Assembly (NCBI RefSeq): GCF_000515215.1
Contig: NZ_KI911557.1
Location: forward strand, 3,343,741-3,407,740
Length of the DNA: 64,000 nucleotides
Origin: Methylomonas sp. 11b
Lineage (GTDB): Bacteria > Pseudomonadota > Gammaproteobacteria > Methylococcales > Methylomonadaceae
Direction: 5' to 3'
The position numbers and the translations under genes are program-made. Every line of letters starts with the position of its first letter. The stretch's first letter is position 1. Under the pieces are notes generated by a model. That model saw only the letters and a program-made list of their open reading frames with translations, searched no databases and was not told the DNA's origin. Shown piece after piece: positions 41,188 through 50,270 of the stretch.

Positions 41188-41742
41188 ATGAAAAAACCGC
41201 AAACCCTATCCCTGCAAGAACAACTGCTTAAATCCGGTCTAAGTAACGACGCCAAGCTCAAACAAGTCAAAGCCGAGAAGCGCAAGCAAGGCAAGCTGGA
41301 ACGCAATAATGGCGTCGAAATCGTCGATGAGGTCAAACTCAGCGCGGAACAACTGCGCCAGCAACAAGTAGAGCGCGACCGCGAACTGAATCGGCAACGC
41401 AAGCTGGCCGAGGAACAAAAAGCCCTGGGCGCGCAAATCAAGCAAATCGTCGACATGAACCGTATCGCTCAGGACGTAAACGGCTTGGCTTACAACTTCA
41501 CCGACGACAACAAAGTCAAAACCCTATACGTGGCTGAAAAAGTGCGGGAGGCCATGATCAACGGCCGGGCCGGCATCGCCAAAATAGACGGACATTACGA
41601 GATTGTGCCGGCGGAAGTTGCCCGTAAAGTACAGGCGCGGGATAAAGCTAGTATTGTGGTGTTGAACGAAGCGACGCAAGACGTGGCGGCCGCCGACGAT
41701 CCTTATGCGGAGTTTCAGATTCCGGACGATTTGATGTGGTGA
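41188..41742 (+). CDS. DUF2058 family protein (YaiL-like)
   Basis: 184 residues from ATG 41188 (MKKPQTLSLQEQLLKSG). Residues 15-90 are a highly charged coiled coil (KQVKAEKRKQGKLERNN, QQVERDRELNRQRKLAEEQ). A compact C-terminal part follows: YNFTDDNKVKTLYVAEKVRE and GHYEIVPAEVARK. This is the DUF2058 pattern of E. coli YaiL, which associates with nucleoid or ribosome fractions in some surveys. No function is assigned. Confidence 0.88.
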   Translation: MKKPQTLSLQEQLLKSGLSNDAKLKQVKAEKRKQGKLERNNGVEIVDEVKLSAEQLRQQQVERDRELNRQRKLAEEQKALGAQIKQIVDMNRIAQDVNGLAYNFTDDNKVKTLYVAEKVREAMINGRAGIAKIDGHYEIVPAEVARKVQARDKASIVVLNEATQDVAAADDPYAEFQIPDDLMW

Positions 41743-41815
41743 AGACCGCCGGCTGAGCAGCGCCGGCAATTGCTTCGGCTCCGCTCAGCGACCGGGTTAT
41801 CGCGTCTCGCCCCGT

Positions 41816-42505
41816 TTAAACCTTGCGAAAAATCAAATCCCAAACCCCGTGACCCAAACCCAAACCACGGTTTTCGAACTTGGTTAAGGGCCGATAAATA
41901 GGCCGCTCGCAGAAATCGTTGCTGGAGCTGCTGTTTTGCAAACCGGTGCCCGCCGACAAAATCCCCAGCATATCTTTGGCGTAATGCTCCCAATCGGTGG
42001 CGGCGTGAAAATAGCCGCCGGCCAGCAATTTTTTGTTCAGCAATTCCACGAAACTGGGACGGACGATGCGGCGTTTGTGATGGCGGCGCTTTTGCCAGGG
42101 ATCGGGGAAGAACAAATGCACACCGGCCAGGCTGTGGTCGGCGATTTTTTGCTCCAGAATCTCGATGGCATCGTGATGGTAAATCCGTACATTGTTAATG
42201 CCGCGCTGTTCCAGCAACATCATTAAATGTCCGACGCCGGGCCGATGTACTTCGATGCCTAAATAGTTCAAATCCGGATTGGCTGCCGCCATCGCCGCCA
42301 GACTGTCGCCGTTACCGAAACCGATCTCGACGATCAACGGCGCCTGCCGACCAAAGGCTCGCTCGGCATCAAAATCAGCTTGCGGCGATAGGCAATACTT
42401 ATCCCAATGGCTTTCCAGTGCCAGCTTTTGGCCGGCGGTAGCGCGGCCTTGGCGGCGGATGAAGCTTTTGATTCGGGTAGGGTCGATTTTTTGGAGTTCA
42501 ATCAT
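41816..42505 (-). CDS. trmB: tRNA (guanine-N7-)-methyltransferase
   Basis: 229 residues. Makes m7G46 in tRNA with AdoMet. Conserved phrases: LIVEIGFGNGDSLAAMAAAN (AdoMet-binding loop), YLGIEVHRPGVGHLM, LFFPDPWQKRRHHKRR (PDPWxKxRHxKRR active-site signature) and TDWEHYA. Convergent with the DUF2058 gene. Confidence 0.96.
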   Translation of the reverse strand: MIELQKIDPTRIKSFIRRQGRATAGQKLALESHWDKYCLSPQADFDAERAFGRQAPLIVEIGFGNGDSLAAMAAANPDLNYLGIEVHRPGVGHLMMLLEQRGINNVRIYHHDAIEILEQKIADHSLAGVHLFFPDPWQKRRHHKRRIVRPSFVELLNKKLLAGGYFHAATDWEHYAKDMLGILSAGTGLQNSSSSNDFCERPIYRPLTKFENRGLGLGHGVWDLIFRKV

Positions 42506-42645
42506 CGGAATAGCGACCGTTAAACGGGTGAAACTAAATATGGATTGCCGAGTATATCAGCTGAAGTTTAAACATCCGCTATGTCCAGGGAAGCGAAAAG
42601 CGTTTCCTGTAACTATTGCAGCAAATTAGTGCCGCATTCCGTCAG

Positions 42646-42690
42646 CAAAAAAGTGTGTTTTTCGTCAACGATAAGCTGCCGAAAAACACA
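42646..42690 (-). terminator. Rho-independent terminator of the secreted unknown protein
   Basis: On the minus strand, TGTGTTTTTCG...CGAAAAACACA (11 bp stem, 15 nt loop) followed by a run of six T residues. It lies ~40 nt after the stop at 42728. Confidence 0.75.
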
Positions 42691-42727
42691 TATTAGAAAC
42701 GTATTTATCTAAATTGTACAAACCGAA

Positions 42728-43249
42728 TCAGTCGTCCTCTACACACAACTGGCCGGTAAATGGCGCGCTCTCATAAAGAATGTTGCCGGTAATTTCAAAT
42801 TGTCCCCGACCGTCTTTAAAGGTTTTGCTGCCGCCAACCATCGTTAATAATTCTGTCGTCGCACCTTCAGGATTAAAAATCAGATCTTTAGTAAAAACCC
42901 GCCCCAGATCAACCGGCCCGGCACTCAATTTAATTGCCGACGCTCCGGTTAATTGACCCAGTCCATTTGCAAACAGCCCGGAGAATGCCGTTCCGGTCAG
43001 CTTCAGGTTTTTGCCTAATGTGGCGGTTAAGGTGCCGATAAAGCAAACTGGTGGCGCGCCGGGAGGTAGTGGTCCCAAAAAAGTTACATCGGGAAACTGG
43101 CGATCCCTGAATTTTAGAATATTGCAATCCGGGTCAACAGTGGACGGCTGTATTGTCCCACTAATATTTTTGCATATATATTGGTCTGCATATAAATTTC
43201 CGGATACTAGAGACATTAGCACCGCAATTGTAACTGTCGACAATTTCAT
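42728..43249 (-). CDS. secreted protein of unknown function
   Basis: 173 residues. The signal peptide (LSTVTIAVLMSLVSGNLYA) is cut before DQYICK. The mature protein has four cysteines (YICKN, DCNILK, PVCFIG, QLCVED), probably two disulfides, and a Gly/Thr-rich beta pattern including TFKDGRGQFEITGNILYE. No family recognised. It has its own terminator and is monocistronic. Confidence 0.75.
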   Translation of the reverse strand: MKLSTVTIAVLMSLVSGNLYADQYICKNISGTIQPSTVDPDCNILKFRDRQFPDVTFLGPLPPGAPPVCFIGTLTATLGKNLKLTGTAFSGLFANGLGQLTGASAIKLSAGPVDLGRVFTKDLIFNPEGATTELLTMVGGSKTFKDGRGQFEITGNILYESAPFTGQLCVEDD

Positions 43250-43437
43250 GATGAAATCCTTAAGACTTTAAGATGGGAGAGGTGACTGATCTTGTTGCAG
43301 GTTATCATGACAAGTCATGCGCGAAATGCGCGATAGCATGCTACCAAGCATTTGATCAGTCTACGTTGAGCGCTTCACTAATGTAGTTGAGATAACACAA
43401 GTATCAAGCTATTCAACGAAGTTTGTATGCGAATGAT

Positions 43438-43755
43438 CTACCTCAATTGCGTTAGCCGGGCTTGAGCGGCCATACCGAACGGGGAATCCGGCTCTTTTTG
43501 AAGAATTTGTTGCAACACCGATGCACTAGGTTGTGCCAATAACTCAACAGCCCTTAAGCGCACAGAGGGATGATGGGCATGCAAGGCCGCCAACTCCGTC
43601 AAATAAGTATTGGCGTCGTTTAACAGCTTCAGAACGACCTTTTCCGGATCTTCGGTAAACAAATCCCTTACCAATTCGCCGTATTGTTCCTGTAAGCGGA
43701 TCAAGTCGCGGCGATCGAGTTTTTTCGGTTCGGTGGGATCATCGCAACAGGCCAT
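43438..43755 (-). CDS. helical repeat protein with N-terminal CC motif
   Basis: 105 residues from ATG 43755 (MACCDDPTEPKKLDRRDLIR). The start lies 13 nt after the BFD-type gene stop; the longer frame runs into that gene. The body is helical and Leu/Ala-rich and resembles one or two HEAT-like repeats (PSVRLRAVELLAQPSASVLQ). The double Cys at 3-4 may bind metal or an Fe-S partner. Its coupling to a ferredoxin gene suggests a joint role, but none is known. Confidence 0.65.
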   Translation of the reverse strand: MACCDDPTEPKKLDRRDLIRLQEQYGELVRDLFTEDPEKVVLKLLNDANTYLTELAALHAHHPSVRLRAVELLAQPSASVLQQILQKEPDSPFGMAAQARLTQLR

Positions 43756-43768
43756 TACCTTATGCTTC

Positions 43769-43960
43769 TTAAGTATGATCGAATATAAGTTGCTGCAATT
43801 CGAACTCGCAACCACCGCATCCCGACGCAGCGCCGGTGATGCGGGAGATTCTTTCGGGATCGACGATACCCTCGGCTAGCAGGGCTTTGATTTGCTGCTC
43901 GGTGGTGCCGCTGCAATAGCAAAGCACATTGTTCTCAGTGTTTGGTTGAACGGCGTTCAT
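43769..43960 (-). CDS. BFD-type [2Fe-2S] ferredoxin domain protein
   Basis: 63 residues, a single Fer2_BFD domain: CYCSGTTEQQIKALL and GAASGCGGCEFELQQL supply four cysteines in the CxC...CxxC pattern of bacterioferritin-associated ferredoxin and related modules. Bfd helps release iron from bacterioferritin. No bacterioferritin gene is adjacent, so the partner is unknown. Confidence 0.85.
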   Translation of the reverse strand: MNAVQPNTENNVLCYCSGTTEQQIKALLAEGIVDPERISRITGAASGCGGCEFELQQLIFDHT

Positions 43961-44067
43961 AATCTAGGCATTTAGCGTATCGAGGCAAGTTCCGTTACGG
44001 CGGTTTCACTCAACATGTTTGGCTTGAAATGTTGGCTCAACAAGCCCTATGGGATTGTTAACCCAAC

Positions 44068-44253
44068 CTACATTCCGTATTTAAAAGTTACAAAGATAAA
44101 AAATCCAATTGAAGTTACTGCAACTATCAGTATTACTCTCTTTTGTAAACTCTCGAAATCCAAATTTGGGATTATAGTATTTAATAAAAAATAGACCCCA
44201 AGAGTAATCGCTAAAATCAGAAGTTTTATTACTAAGCGCTCTGATATTTCCAC
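44068..44253 (-). CDS. small membrane protein, 61 residues (paralogue 1)
   Basis: GTG start at 44253 with GGAG upstream. Two hydrophobic helices: LVIKLLILAITLGVYFLLN, then RVILIVAVTSIGFFIFV. The end, FVTFKYGM, is nearly the same as the end of the gene just upstream (FVTIKYGT), and the DNA after both stops is similar. It looks like a tandem duplicate. It is AT-rich relative to neighbours. Function unknown. Confidence 0.55.
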   Translation of the reverse strand: MEISERLVIKLLILAITLGVYFLLNTIIPNLDFESLQKRVILIVAVTSIGFFIFVTFKYGM

Positions 44254-44273
44254 GGAGTCTCCGCTTACCCGAC

Positions 44274-44450
44274 CTACGTTCCGTATTTGATTGTCACAAA
44301 AACCAACAACGCCATAAAACCAGCTAAAACGCCCCAACCAATTCTGTTAGAAACATTTTCAGCATCGTTTTCGGAATAGCCAAGTTTCTGCAAAAAAACA
44401 GTAAAAGCTAAGTGGACCAACTTTAGAACAAATTTTATAGTTTCCTCCAC
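44274..44450 (-). CDS. small membrane protein, 58 residues (paralogue 2)
   Basis: GTG start at 44450; the ribosome site is weak. Residues 1-22 are amphipathic (EETIKFVLKLVHLAFTVFLQ). A charged loop, GYSENDAENVSNRIGWG, is followed by one membrane helix (VLAGFMALLVFVTI) and KYGT. It shares its C-terminal end and downstream DNA with the 61-residue gene 20 nt away. It is too short for most gene callers. Confidence 0.5.
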   Translation of the reverse strand: MEETIKFVLKLVHLAFTVFLQKLGYSENDAENVSNRIGWGVLAGFMALLVFVTIKYGT

Positions 44451-44469
44451 TACCTAATCTAATACGAGC

Positions 44470-45447
44470 TTACAAAAACAAGCCATCAATCGGCGAAGAG
44501 GCCGAAGCAAAACGTTTACGCGGCATCCGTCCAGCCAGGAAGGCTTCGCGACCGGCTTCTATGCCTTTTCTCATCGCCGAGGCCATTAACACTGGATTTT
44601 TGGCTGCGGCGATGGCGGTGTTCATTAACACGCCGTCGCAGCCTAACTCCATCGCCATCGCAGCATCGGACGCTGTGCCGACGCCGGCATCGACCAGGAT
44701 AGGCACCTTGGCGTTTTCGACGATGGTCAGGATGTTGTAAGGGTTGCGGATGCCCAAACCGGAACCGATTGGCGCGGCCAGCGGCATTACCGCCACGCAG
44801 CCAATTTCTTCCAGGCGCTTGGCGGCAATCGGGTCGTCATTGGTGTAGACCATCACGTCAAACCCCTCTTTGACCAGCAACTCGGCGGCTATGTAGGTTT
44901 GGGCCACATCGGGAAACAAGGTCAGTTGATCGGCCAATACTTCCAATTTGACCAATTTATGACCACCCAATAACTCGCGCGCCAAACGACAGGTGCGCAC
45001 CGCATCTTCGGCAGTGTAACAGCCGGCGGTGTTGGGCAAAATCGTGTATTTGTCCGGTGAAATCACATCCAGCAAGCTGGGTTCTCCCGGATTTTGGCCG
45101 ATATTGGTGCGGCGAATAGCGACAGTGATGATCTCGGCGCCGCTGGCTTCGGTGGCCAAGCGGGTTTCTTCCAAATCCTTGTATTTACCGGAACCGACCA
45201 ACAGCCGTGACCGATAGTTTTTGCCGGCCAGCGTGAAATAGTCGTCTTGACCGCCGCCGATGGCCTGGACGATTTCCAGGCGGTCATCGTTTTGCAAGCG
45301 CTGGCTGGCGTGTTGGGTAAACGGCAAAATTTCCTTGTTCAATTCCACGGCGATGCGTTTGCCGGTTAAGCCCAAATCGGCAATTACGTCGGCAACGGTG
45401 GCGTTCTCGCCATATTCGCGATTGTCGCCATTGACCTGTATTTTCAT
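44470..45447 (-). CDS. thiG: ThiS-ThiG fusion: sulfur carrier / thiazole synthase
   Basis: 325 residues. Residues 1-66 are a ThiS sulfur carrier (ubiquitin-like: [12 protein letters not shown] to VQAIGGG). Residues ~70-325 are thiazole synthase ThiG, with the Schiff-base Lys167 in [11 protein letters not shown] and phosphate-binding segments APIGSGLGI and [17 protein letters not shown]. ThiG makes the thiazole of thiamine from deoxyxylulose phosphate, dehydroglycine and ThiS thiocarboxylate. A free ThiS needs a C-terminal Gly-Gly, and here that motif is followed directly by ThiG, so it may be cleaved or used differently. 3 nt after the DAHP synthase gene on the same strand. Confidence 0.93.
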   Translation of the reverse strand: MKIQVNGDNREYGENATVADVIADLGLTGKRIAVELNKEILPFTQHASQRLQNDDRLEIVQAIGGGQDDYFTLAGKNYRSRLLVGSGKYKDLEETRLATEASGAEIITVAIRRTNIGQNPGEPSLLDVISPDKYTILPNTAGCYTAEDAVRTCRLARELLGGHKLVKLEVLADQLTLFPDVAQTYIAAELLVKEGFDVMVYTNDDPIAAKRLEEIGCVAVMPLAAPIGSGLGIRNPYNILTIVENAKVPILVDAGVGTASDAAMAMELGCDGVLMNTAIAAAKNPVLMASAMRKGIEAGREAFLAGRMPRKRFASASSPIDGLFL

Positions 45448-45450
45448 GCT

Positions 45451-46530
45451 TTAAACCTTGTGTGTTTTCGCGGCGCGGCGGCGTTCTACGGCACCGGCCA
45501 AGTGATGTAACAATTCCGCGCTGTCTTCCCAGCACAAGCAGGCGTCGGTAATGCTTTGCCCGTAAGTCAGCGGCTTGCCTTCCTCGACATCCTGCCGACC
45601 ACCAACCAGATGGCTTTCCACCATCGCGCCGATGATGCGGGTATCGCCGCCGCGGATTTGCCCGGCCACATCTTGCGCTACCAGCATTTGCCTTTCGTAT
45701 TTTTTTGAGCTGTTGGCGTGGCTGAAATCGATCATGATGTTGGGGCGTAGGCCGGCTTCCACCAAGCCCTCGGCTACTTGCTCGACGCTAACTTCGTCGT
45801 AGTTCGGCCGGTTGTTGCCGCCGCGCAGGATGATGTGGGCGTCTTCGTTACCGCGCGTCGAAAAAATCGCCGAGCGGCCTTCTTTGGTCAAAGATAAAAA
45901 GTGATGCGGGCTCATCGCGGCGTTGATCGCGTCGATGGCAATTTTAATGCCGCCGTCGGTGGCGTTTTTGAAGCCGACCGGGCAGGATAATCCAGACGCC
46001 AATTCCCGATGCACTTGGCTCTCGGTGGTGCGGGCACCGATGGCGCCCCAGGAAATCAGATCGGAGACATACTGCGGTGTAATCAGGTCCAGATATTCGG
46101 TAGCGGCCGGCACACCCAGGTTGTTCACATCCGACAATAACTGCCGGGCCATGTGCAGGCCTTTGTTGATGTTGAAGCTGGAATTGAGGTCGGGATCGTT
46201 AATCAGGCCTTTCCAGCCCACCGTGGTGCGCGGTTTTTCGAAGTACACCCGCATCACGATCACCAGGTCATCTTTCAATTCGTCCATGATGAGTTTCAAG
46301 CGCCCGGCGTATTCCACCGCCGCTGCCGGGTCGTGGATAGAGCAAGGGCCAATAATCACCAGCAATCTGTCGTCGGCACCGGTCAGAATGTTGTGAATCG
46401 CTTCCCTGGTATGCAGAATGGTGGTTGCGGCCTGCTCGGTCATCGGGATTTCTTCATGAACCTGAATCGGCGCCACCACGTCCTTGGTTTCACAAATTCT
46501 TAAATCATCGGTGTTATAGTTAGTTGGCAT
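45451..46530 (-). CDS. 3-deoxy-7-phosphoheptulonate synthase, class I
   Basis: First enzyme of the shikimate pathway, joining phosphoenolpyruvate and erythrose 4-phosphate. 359 residues from ATG 46530 (MPTNYNTDDLRI). Motifs: LLVIIGPCSIHDPAAA, RVYFEKPRTTVGWKGLINDP, GARTTESQVHRELASGLSC and IMIDFSHANSSK. The AroF/G/H type; which amino acid controls it by feedback cannot be read safely from the sequence. It is linked to the thiSG gene at 3 nt distance. Confidence 0.95.
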   Translation of the reverse strand: MPTNYNTDDLRICETKDVVAPIQVHEEIPMTEQAATTILHTREAIHNILTGADDRLLVIIGPCSIHDPAAAVEYAGRLKLIMDELKDDLVIVMRVYFEKPRTTVGWKGLINDPDLNSSFNINKGLHMARQLLSDVNNLGVPAATEYLDLITPQYVSDLISWGAIGARTTESQVHRELASGLSCPVGFKNATDGGIKIAIDAINAAMSPHHFLSLTKEGRSAIFSTRGNEDAHIILRGGNNRPNYDEVSVEQVAEGLVEAGLRPNIMIDFSHANSSKKYERQMLVAQDVAGQIRGGDTRIIGAMVESHLVGGRQDVEEGKPLTYGQSITDACLCWEDSAELLHHLAGAVERRRAAKTHKV

Positions 46531-46636
46531 GACACTCAGCAATACGCTTTCAGTAGATGGATTAATTGGCTATTTTAACCGTTTTGCCTGTCGGTGTTAC
46601 AAACTAATGCCGAAACCGACCTAAGACAACCCGGAC

Positions 46637-47431
46637 ATGACAGACGACAGACCCATTAAACGCTGCCTGACGGTATGCCTGGCGCAATCGTTCGAATTCG
46701 CACAATTGCGGGAAAAACTGCTGGATACCACCCGTGCGCAACTGTTCAGAAACGCCCTGGTGATTGATTACAAAACCGGTTGCGCGATTGTGTTCTCCTA
46801 TGGCGTAATGGTGTGTTGGAACCTCAATCTCGACGACCGCCGGGCCTTGCAGGATTTGTTGCTGGATTATGCGATCAAACCTGACGCCGAACCGCAGGAA
46901 GACAATTTCAGTTACGAAGTGGGCTGCGAGCAAGACCGTTTTCAGCATGATCACTTGGAGCTCCAATCGGCCGACTTCAAAGTGCTGTTGGCGCTGTCGC
47001 ACGCGATGGCGCAATCGATCAAGTTGGCGGCTTTCGAAGGTCATGCCATCGACACGATCCGCGCCACCAGCCATTTACCGCAATCGCTGGCGCGGGAAGG
47101 CAAGATCAAACTCAACCGGAAAACCATGGCCATGATCCGCGGCCAGCTGTTCCTGACGAAGAGTGACATCATCCTGAATTACGACTTGCTGGATACCCCG
47201 GAATTTTTTTGGGAACATCCCGAATACCAGCATATTTATTCAATGGCAGCCAATTACCTGGAAATTCAGCAACGCACCGACGTATTGTCAAAAAAGCTTG
47301 AGACGATACATGAGCTGCTGGAAATGCTGGCAGATGAACAAAAACACCAGCATTCCTCGGCCTTGGAGTGGATCATTATCTGGCTGATTGCCGTGGAGAT
47401 TGTGATGTCGATTTTGGACAAGCTTTTTTAG
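46637..47431 (+). CDS. RMD1/YagE family protein (DUF155)
   Basis: 264 residues. A soluble domain (about 1-235) matches the RMD1/DUF155 pattern: GCAIVFSYGVMVCWN, LALSHAMAQSIKLAAFE, then KLNRKTMAMIRGQLF, FFWEHPEYQHIY and LEIQQRTDVLSKKLE. A C-terminal membrane helix follows (WIIIWLIAVEIVMSIL). In yeast and mitochondria relatives are membrane-anchored, with roles in meiotic division or mitochondrial translation. The bacterial role is unknown. Divergent from the DAHP synthase gene. Confidence 0.88.
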   Translation: MTDDRPIKRCLTVCLAQSFEFAQLREKLLDTTRAQLFRNALVIDYKTGCAIVFSYGVMVCWNLNLDDRRALQDLLLDYAIKPDAEPQEDNFSYEVGCEQDRFQHDHLELQSADFKVLLALSHAMAQSIKLAAFEGHAIDTIRATSHLPQSLAREGKIKLNRKTMAMIRGQLFLTKSDIILNYDLLDTPEFFWEHPEYQHIYSMAANYLEIQQRTDVLSKKLETIHELLEMLADEQKHQHSSALEWIIIWLIAVEIVMSILDKLF

Positions 47432-47647
47432 TTAGCCCGACTCTCAGCGTCCCAATTTGACAACTGGTTTGTAGCAAGCTAACGCTTGCCCAGGAAAATC
47501 AAGGGTTGACGGTATCGACCGGCTGCCGCGATAATCGGCACAGAGATTGAACTCGCTCACAAAAATATTGGTATCCCCTGCGCCTCCACTTAGTCTTGCT
47601 GCTAAGTCTAAGAAGTCGTATCACTAAATTTACTTTAAGGACAAACC

Positions 47648-48370
47648 ATGAAAATACTATCTGCCCTATTAGCGACGTTTTTGTATTCGGCTAACGCGAC
47701 TGCGGCTCTTGAATTTACTTTTTCAGGCGATTTCGTCAATTTCAGCACCGGCAATTTTTCAGGGCAAGTAACCGTTGATGTCTTGTCACCGAGCTCCAGC
47801 GACGTTTTTCCGGCGTCAGGCAGCGAATCCGCCAGTTTACGTTTGGGCTACTCGCTAAGCGCTCCGCTTTCCATATTAGCTAACGGACAAGCGCTGGAGA
47901 TCGATAACGACCATGCTGTGCTAAATATCGTCGATAACACCACTATCAGTGAAGCTCAGATAAACAGTCAAGGATTTACCGCCGCCCAAGTAATGCCGGG
48001 TACTTATGACATCCTGACGCTCCATATGGAATCGGCGAGCAACCAATACGATGAAAATGGCCTGTTGGTATCCGGTGCGGAATTTTCGGTGACAGCTTTT
48101 TTTAATCAGCTATTACTGGGCGGGGTAGACCTTGATCCCACTAAATTGCCCAGCCTGTTTGGCTTAGCCTTTGCCGATAATTTGAAGTTTTTGGTGTTTG
48201 AAGTGAACCGAAAATTAGGCGACAGCGAAGACTTTCGTGGCGCCGGCATCATTACCGCCAGTGACATTGTCGACACTCACGTGTTTACCCCCGTGCCGTT
48301 ACCTGGCGCGGCGTGGCTATTTGCAAGCGTTATCGCCGGATTAGGTTTGCGGATGCGCAAACCAGCTTAA
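47648..48370 (+). CDS. PEP-CTERM sorting domain protein
   Basis: 240 residues. Signal peptide ILSALLATFLYSANATAA. C-terminal sorting signal TPVPLPGAAWLFASVIAGLG, then LRMRKPA: the same VPLPxAAW type as the protein at 6155-6871. The middle is Ser-rich and predicted secreted, with no known function. ATG 47648 is preceded by TTTAAGGACAAACC. The 3' end overlaps the convergent cobD gene by 30 nt. Confidence 0.87.
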   Translation: MKILSALLATFLYSANATAALEFTFSGDFVNFSTGNFSGQVTVDVLSPSSSDVFPASGSESASLRLGYSLSAPLSILANGQALEIDNDHAVLNIVDNTTISEAQINSQGFTAAQVMPGTYDILTLHMESASNQYDENGLLVSGAEFSVTAFFNQLLLGGVDLDPTKLPSLFGLAFADNLKFLVFEVNRKLGDSEDFRGAGIITASDIVDTHVFTPVPLPGAAWLFASVIAGLGLRMRKPA

Positions 48371-49360
48371 TTGCCTGATATCAGGATGAGTCAGCGCCTG
48401 AGCCAAGCGTTGCCAGGCTGACTCGTCCTTCGGTAAGCCGAAACGCAGACTTGCAGGCTCCTGAAACAAGCGGGTCAGAATACCCTGCCCAGCCAATAGA
48501 TCGTGTAGCTTAGCCGCCTGTTCGCATTTCACCCATTGAAACAAATCGCAGCCACCGCCCGGTGGCCAGCCGCAGTCGGTCAAAAGCTGTCTCAGGCGCA
48601 GGCTTAGCATTGCTAATGATGCAGCATTGGCTGATTGCCAGTTTTGATCGGCCAACGCCAGCGCCGCGACATAGCGGCCGGGATGACTGATAGTCCATGG
48701 CCCCAGCAACTCCGCAAGTTTCGCCAACAAATCCGGCTGGGTAATCACGAAGCCGCAACGAATGCCGGCCAAGCCGAAAAACTTACCCACCGAACGCAAT
48801 ATGATCAAGCCAGGCCGCACCGCTAATGGCGCTAGACTGTATTCAACAGGCAGGCTGTCTATAAATGCTTCGTCGATCAGCAGCCAGCCGCCGCGCCGGC
48901 TAAGACTTTCATGCCAACTCAATAGCTGTGGCCGGCTCCATAGTCGGCCGGTGGGGTTATTGGGATTGACCAGAATCAACACATCCAGCTCTTCCAGACG
49001 GTCGTCAATTGCATCCGCCTCGACTCTGACAACTTGATGCCCGGCTTTTTGCCAACTGCCGGCATGCTCGGCATAGGCAGGATGCAGTACGCCAACCCGC
49101 GATTTTGGTCGTAACAAAGGTAATGATTGAATCGCCGCTTGCGACCCGGCTACCGGCAGCAAGGAGTCGTTTTGGTAGTAAGCCCGTGCCGCCGCAAGTA
49201 ACTCGTCATCATCTTCCGGCAGGCGTTGCCAGCATTCGGTGGGTATAGGCGGCACGGGCCAACCGTTGGGATTGATACCGGTGGACAAATCCAGCCAATC
49301 TGTCAGAGCAATACCATATTGGCTTGCGGCTAGCCGCAAGCGCCCACCGTGCTCAAGCAA
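48341..49360 (-). CDS. cobD: threonine-phosphate decarboxylase (L-threonine-O-3-phosphate to aminopropanol phosphate)
   Basis: PLP enzyme making the (R)-1-amino-2-propanol phosphate linker of the cobalamin nucleotide loop. 339 residues. The start EHGGRLRLAASQYGIALTDW and the phrase DLSTGINPNGWPVP are typical. PLP Lys lies in LRSVGKFFGLAGIRCGF and the DEAFIDSLP Asp contacts the cofactor. The last gene of the B12 unit; it overlaps cbiB by 8 nt. Also named cobC in some organisms. Confidence 0.93.
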   Translation of the reverse strand: MLEHGGRLRLAASQYGIALTDWLDLSTGINPNGWPVPPIPTECWQRLPEDDDELLAAARAYYQNDSLLPVAGSQAAIQSLPLLRPKSRVGVLHPAYAEHAGSWQKAGHQVVRVEADAIDDRLEELDVLILVNPNNPTGRLWSRPQLLSWHESLSRRGGWLLIDEAFIDSLPVEYSLAPLAVRPGLIILRSVGKFFGLAGIRCGFVITQPDLLAKLAELLGPWTISHPGRYVAALALADQNWQSANAASLAMLSLRLRQLLTDCGWPPGGGCDLFQWVKCEQAAKLHDLLAGQGILTRLFQEPASLRFGLPKDESAWQRLAQALTHPDIRQLSWFAHPQT

Positions 49361-50270
49361 TTACATCTCCCACAGCAATCACGATCAGCCACAACAGCAG
49401 AGCCCGGTACATCAGGTTGCATGCGCGCTTAATATCGTCGTTTTCCGGTAGTTGGGAGCCGCCGAACCAGGGCTTTTGTTTCAGTTGGCCGTGATAACAG
49501 GCCGGCCCGCCCAGTTGCAGCAGCAACGCGCCACCGCCAGCGGTCATCACCGGCCCGGCGTTTGGACTTTCCAATAGATGCGCTTGCGTCTGCCAGGACT
49601 TGATGGCCTGTGCGGTGTTACCGAGCAGGGCATAGCTCAATGCCGTCAAGCGTGCCGGCAGCCAATTCAACAAATCGTCGAAGCGGGCAGCGGCCCAGCC
49701 GAAATATAAATATCGTTGATTTTTGTAACCCCACATGGCGTCCAGGGTATTACTGAAGCGGTAGAGCAAGGCGCCGAACGGCCCCAATATGACAAACCAG
49801 AACAAGGGCGCAAATACCGCGTCGGCACCGTTCTCCAGCACCGATTCGATGGTTGCGCGGCGTACATCGATTTCGGTCATCGCTTTGGTTTCACGGCTGA
49901 CGATTTTGCCCACCTGTTGCCGCGCTAATGGTAAATCGCTATCCGACAAGGCGGAATGAACGGCCAGCGCATGTTGTTGTAAGCTGCGGGCAGCGATACA
50001 AAAATATAAAACCAGTACCTCGACAGCAAGTTGCAGTGGCGGCCAACTCGGCAAAAGCAGCAACCATAGCAGGCAAGGCATTAAGACTATCGCCACCGCC
50101 AAAAAACCGCTGACGCGCTGGCGAACAGCCGCTTGCTCGTTGTTTAACAGTCGCATTTCCACAGTGCTCGCCCATTTGCCGAACATCACTAATGGATGGT
50201 AGGCATTACGCGGCTCGCCCAGCCAAAAATCGATAGCGACGGCCAGCAAAATGCTGATGGTGAGAATCAT
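49353..50270 (-). CDS. cbiB: adenosylcobinamide-phosphate synthase
   Basis: 305 residues with several membrane helices. It joins aminopropanol phosphate to adenosylcobyrate in the inner membrane. Conserved phrases: DFWLGEPRNAYHPLVMFG, RRATIESVLENGADAVFAPL, FSNTLDAMWGYKN and SPNAGPVMTAGGGALLLQLG. It follows the BtuM-like gene by ~110 nt and overlaps cobD. Confidence 0.94.
   Translation of the reverse strand: MILTISILLAVAIDFWLGEPRNAYHPLVMFGKWASTVEMRLLNNEQAAVRQRVSGFLAVAIVLMPCLLWLLLLPSWPPLQLAVEVLVLYFCIAARSLQQHALAVHSALSDSDLPLARQQVGKIVSRETKAMTEIDVRRATIESVLENGADAVFAPLFWFVILGPFGALLYRFSNTLDAMWGYKNQRYLYFGWAAARFDDLLNWLPARLTALSYALLGNTAQAIKSWQTQAHLLESPNAGPVMTAGGGALLLQLGGPACYHGQLKQKPWFGGSQLPENDDIKRACNLMYRALLLWLIVIAVGDVIA

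Noticed and set aside
45448-46640. TPP riboswitch ahead of thiSG
   Set aside because: The gap to the DAHP synthase gene is 3 nt, and no thi-box motifs were seen upstream of that gene either.
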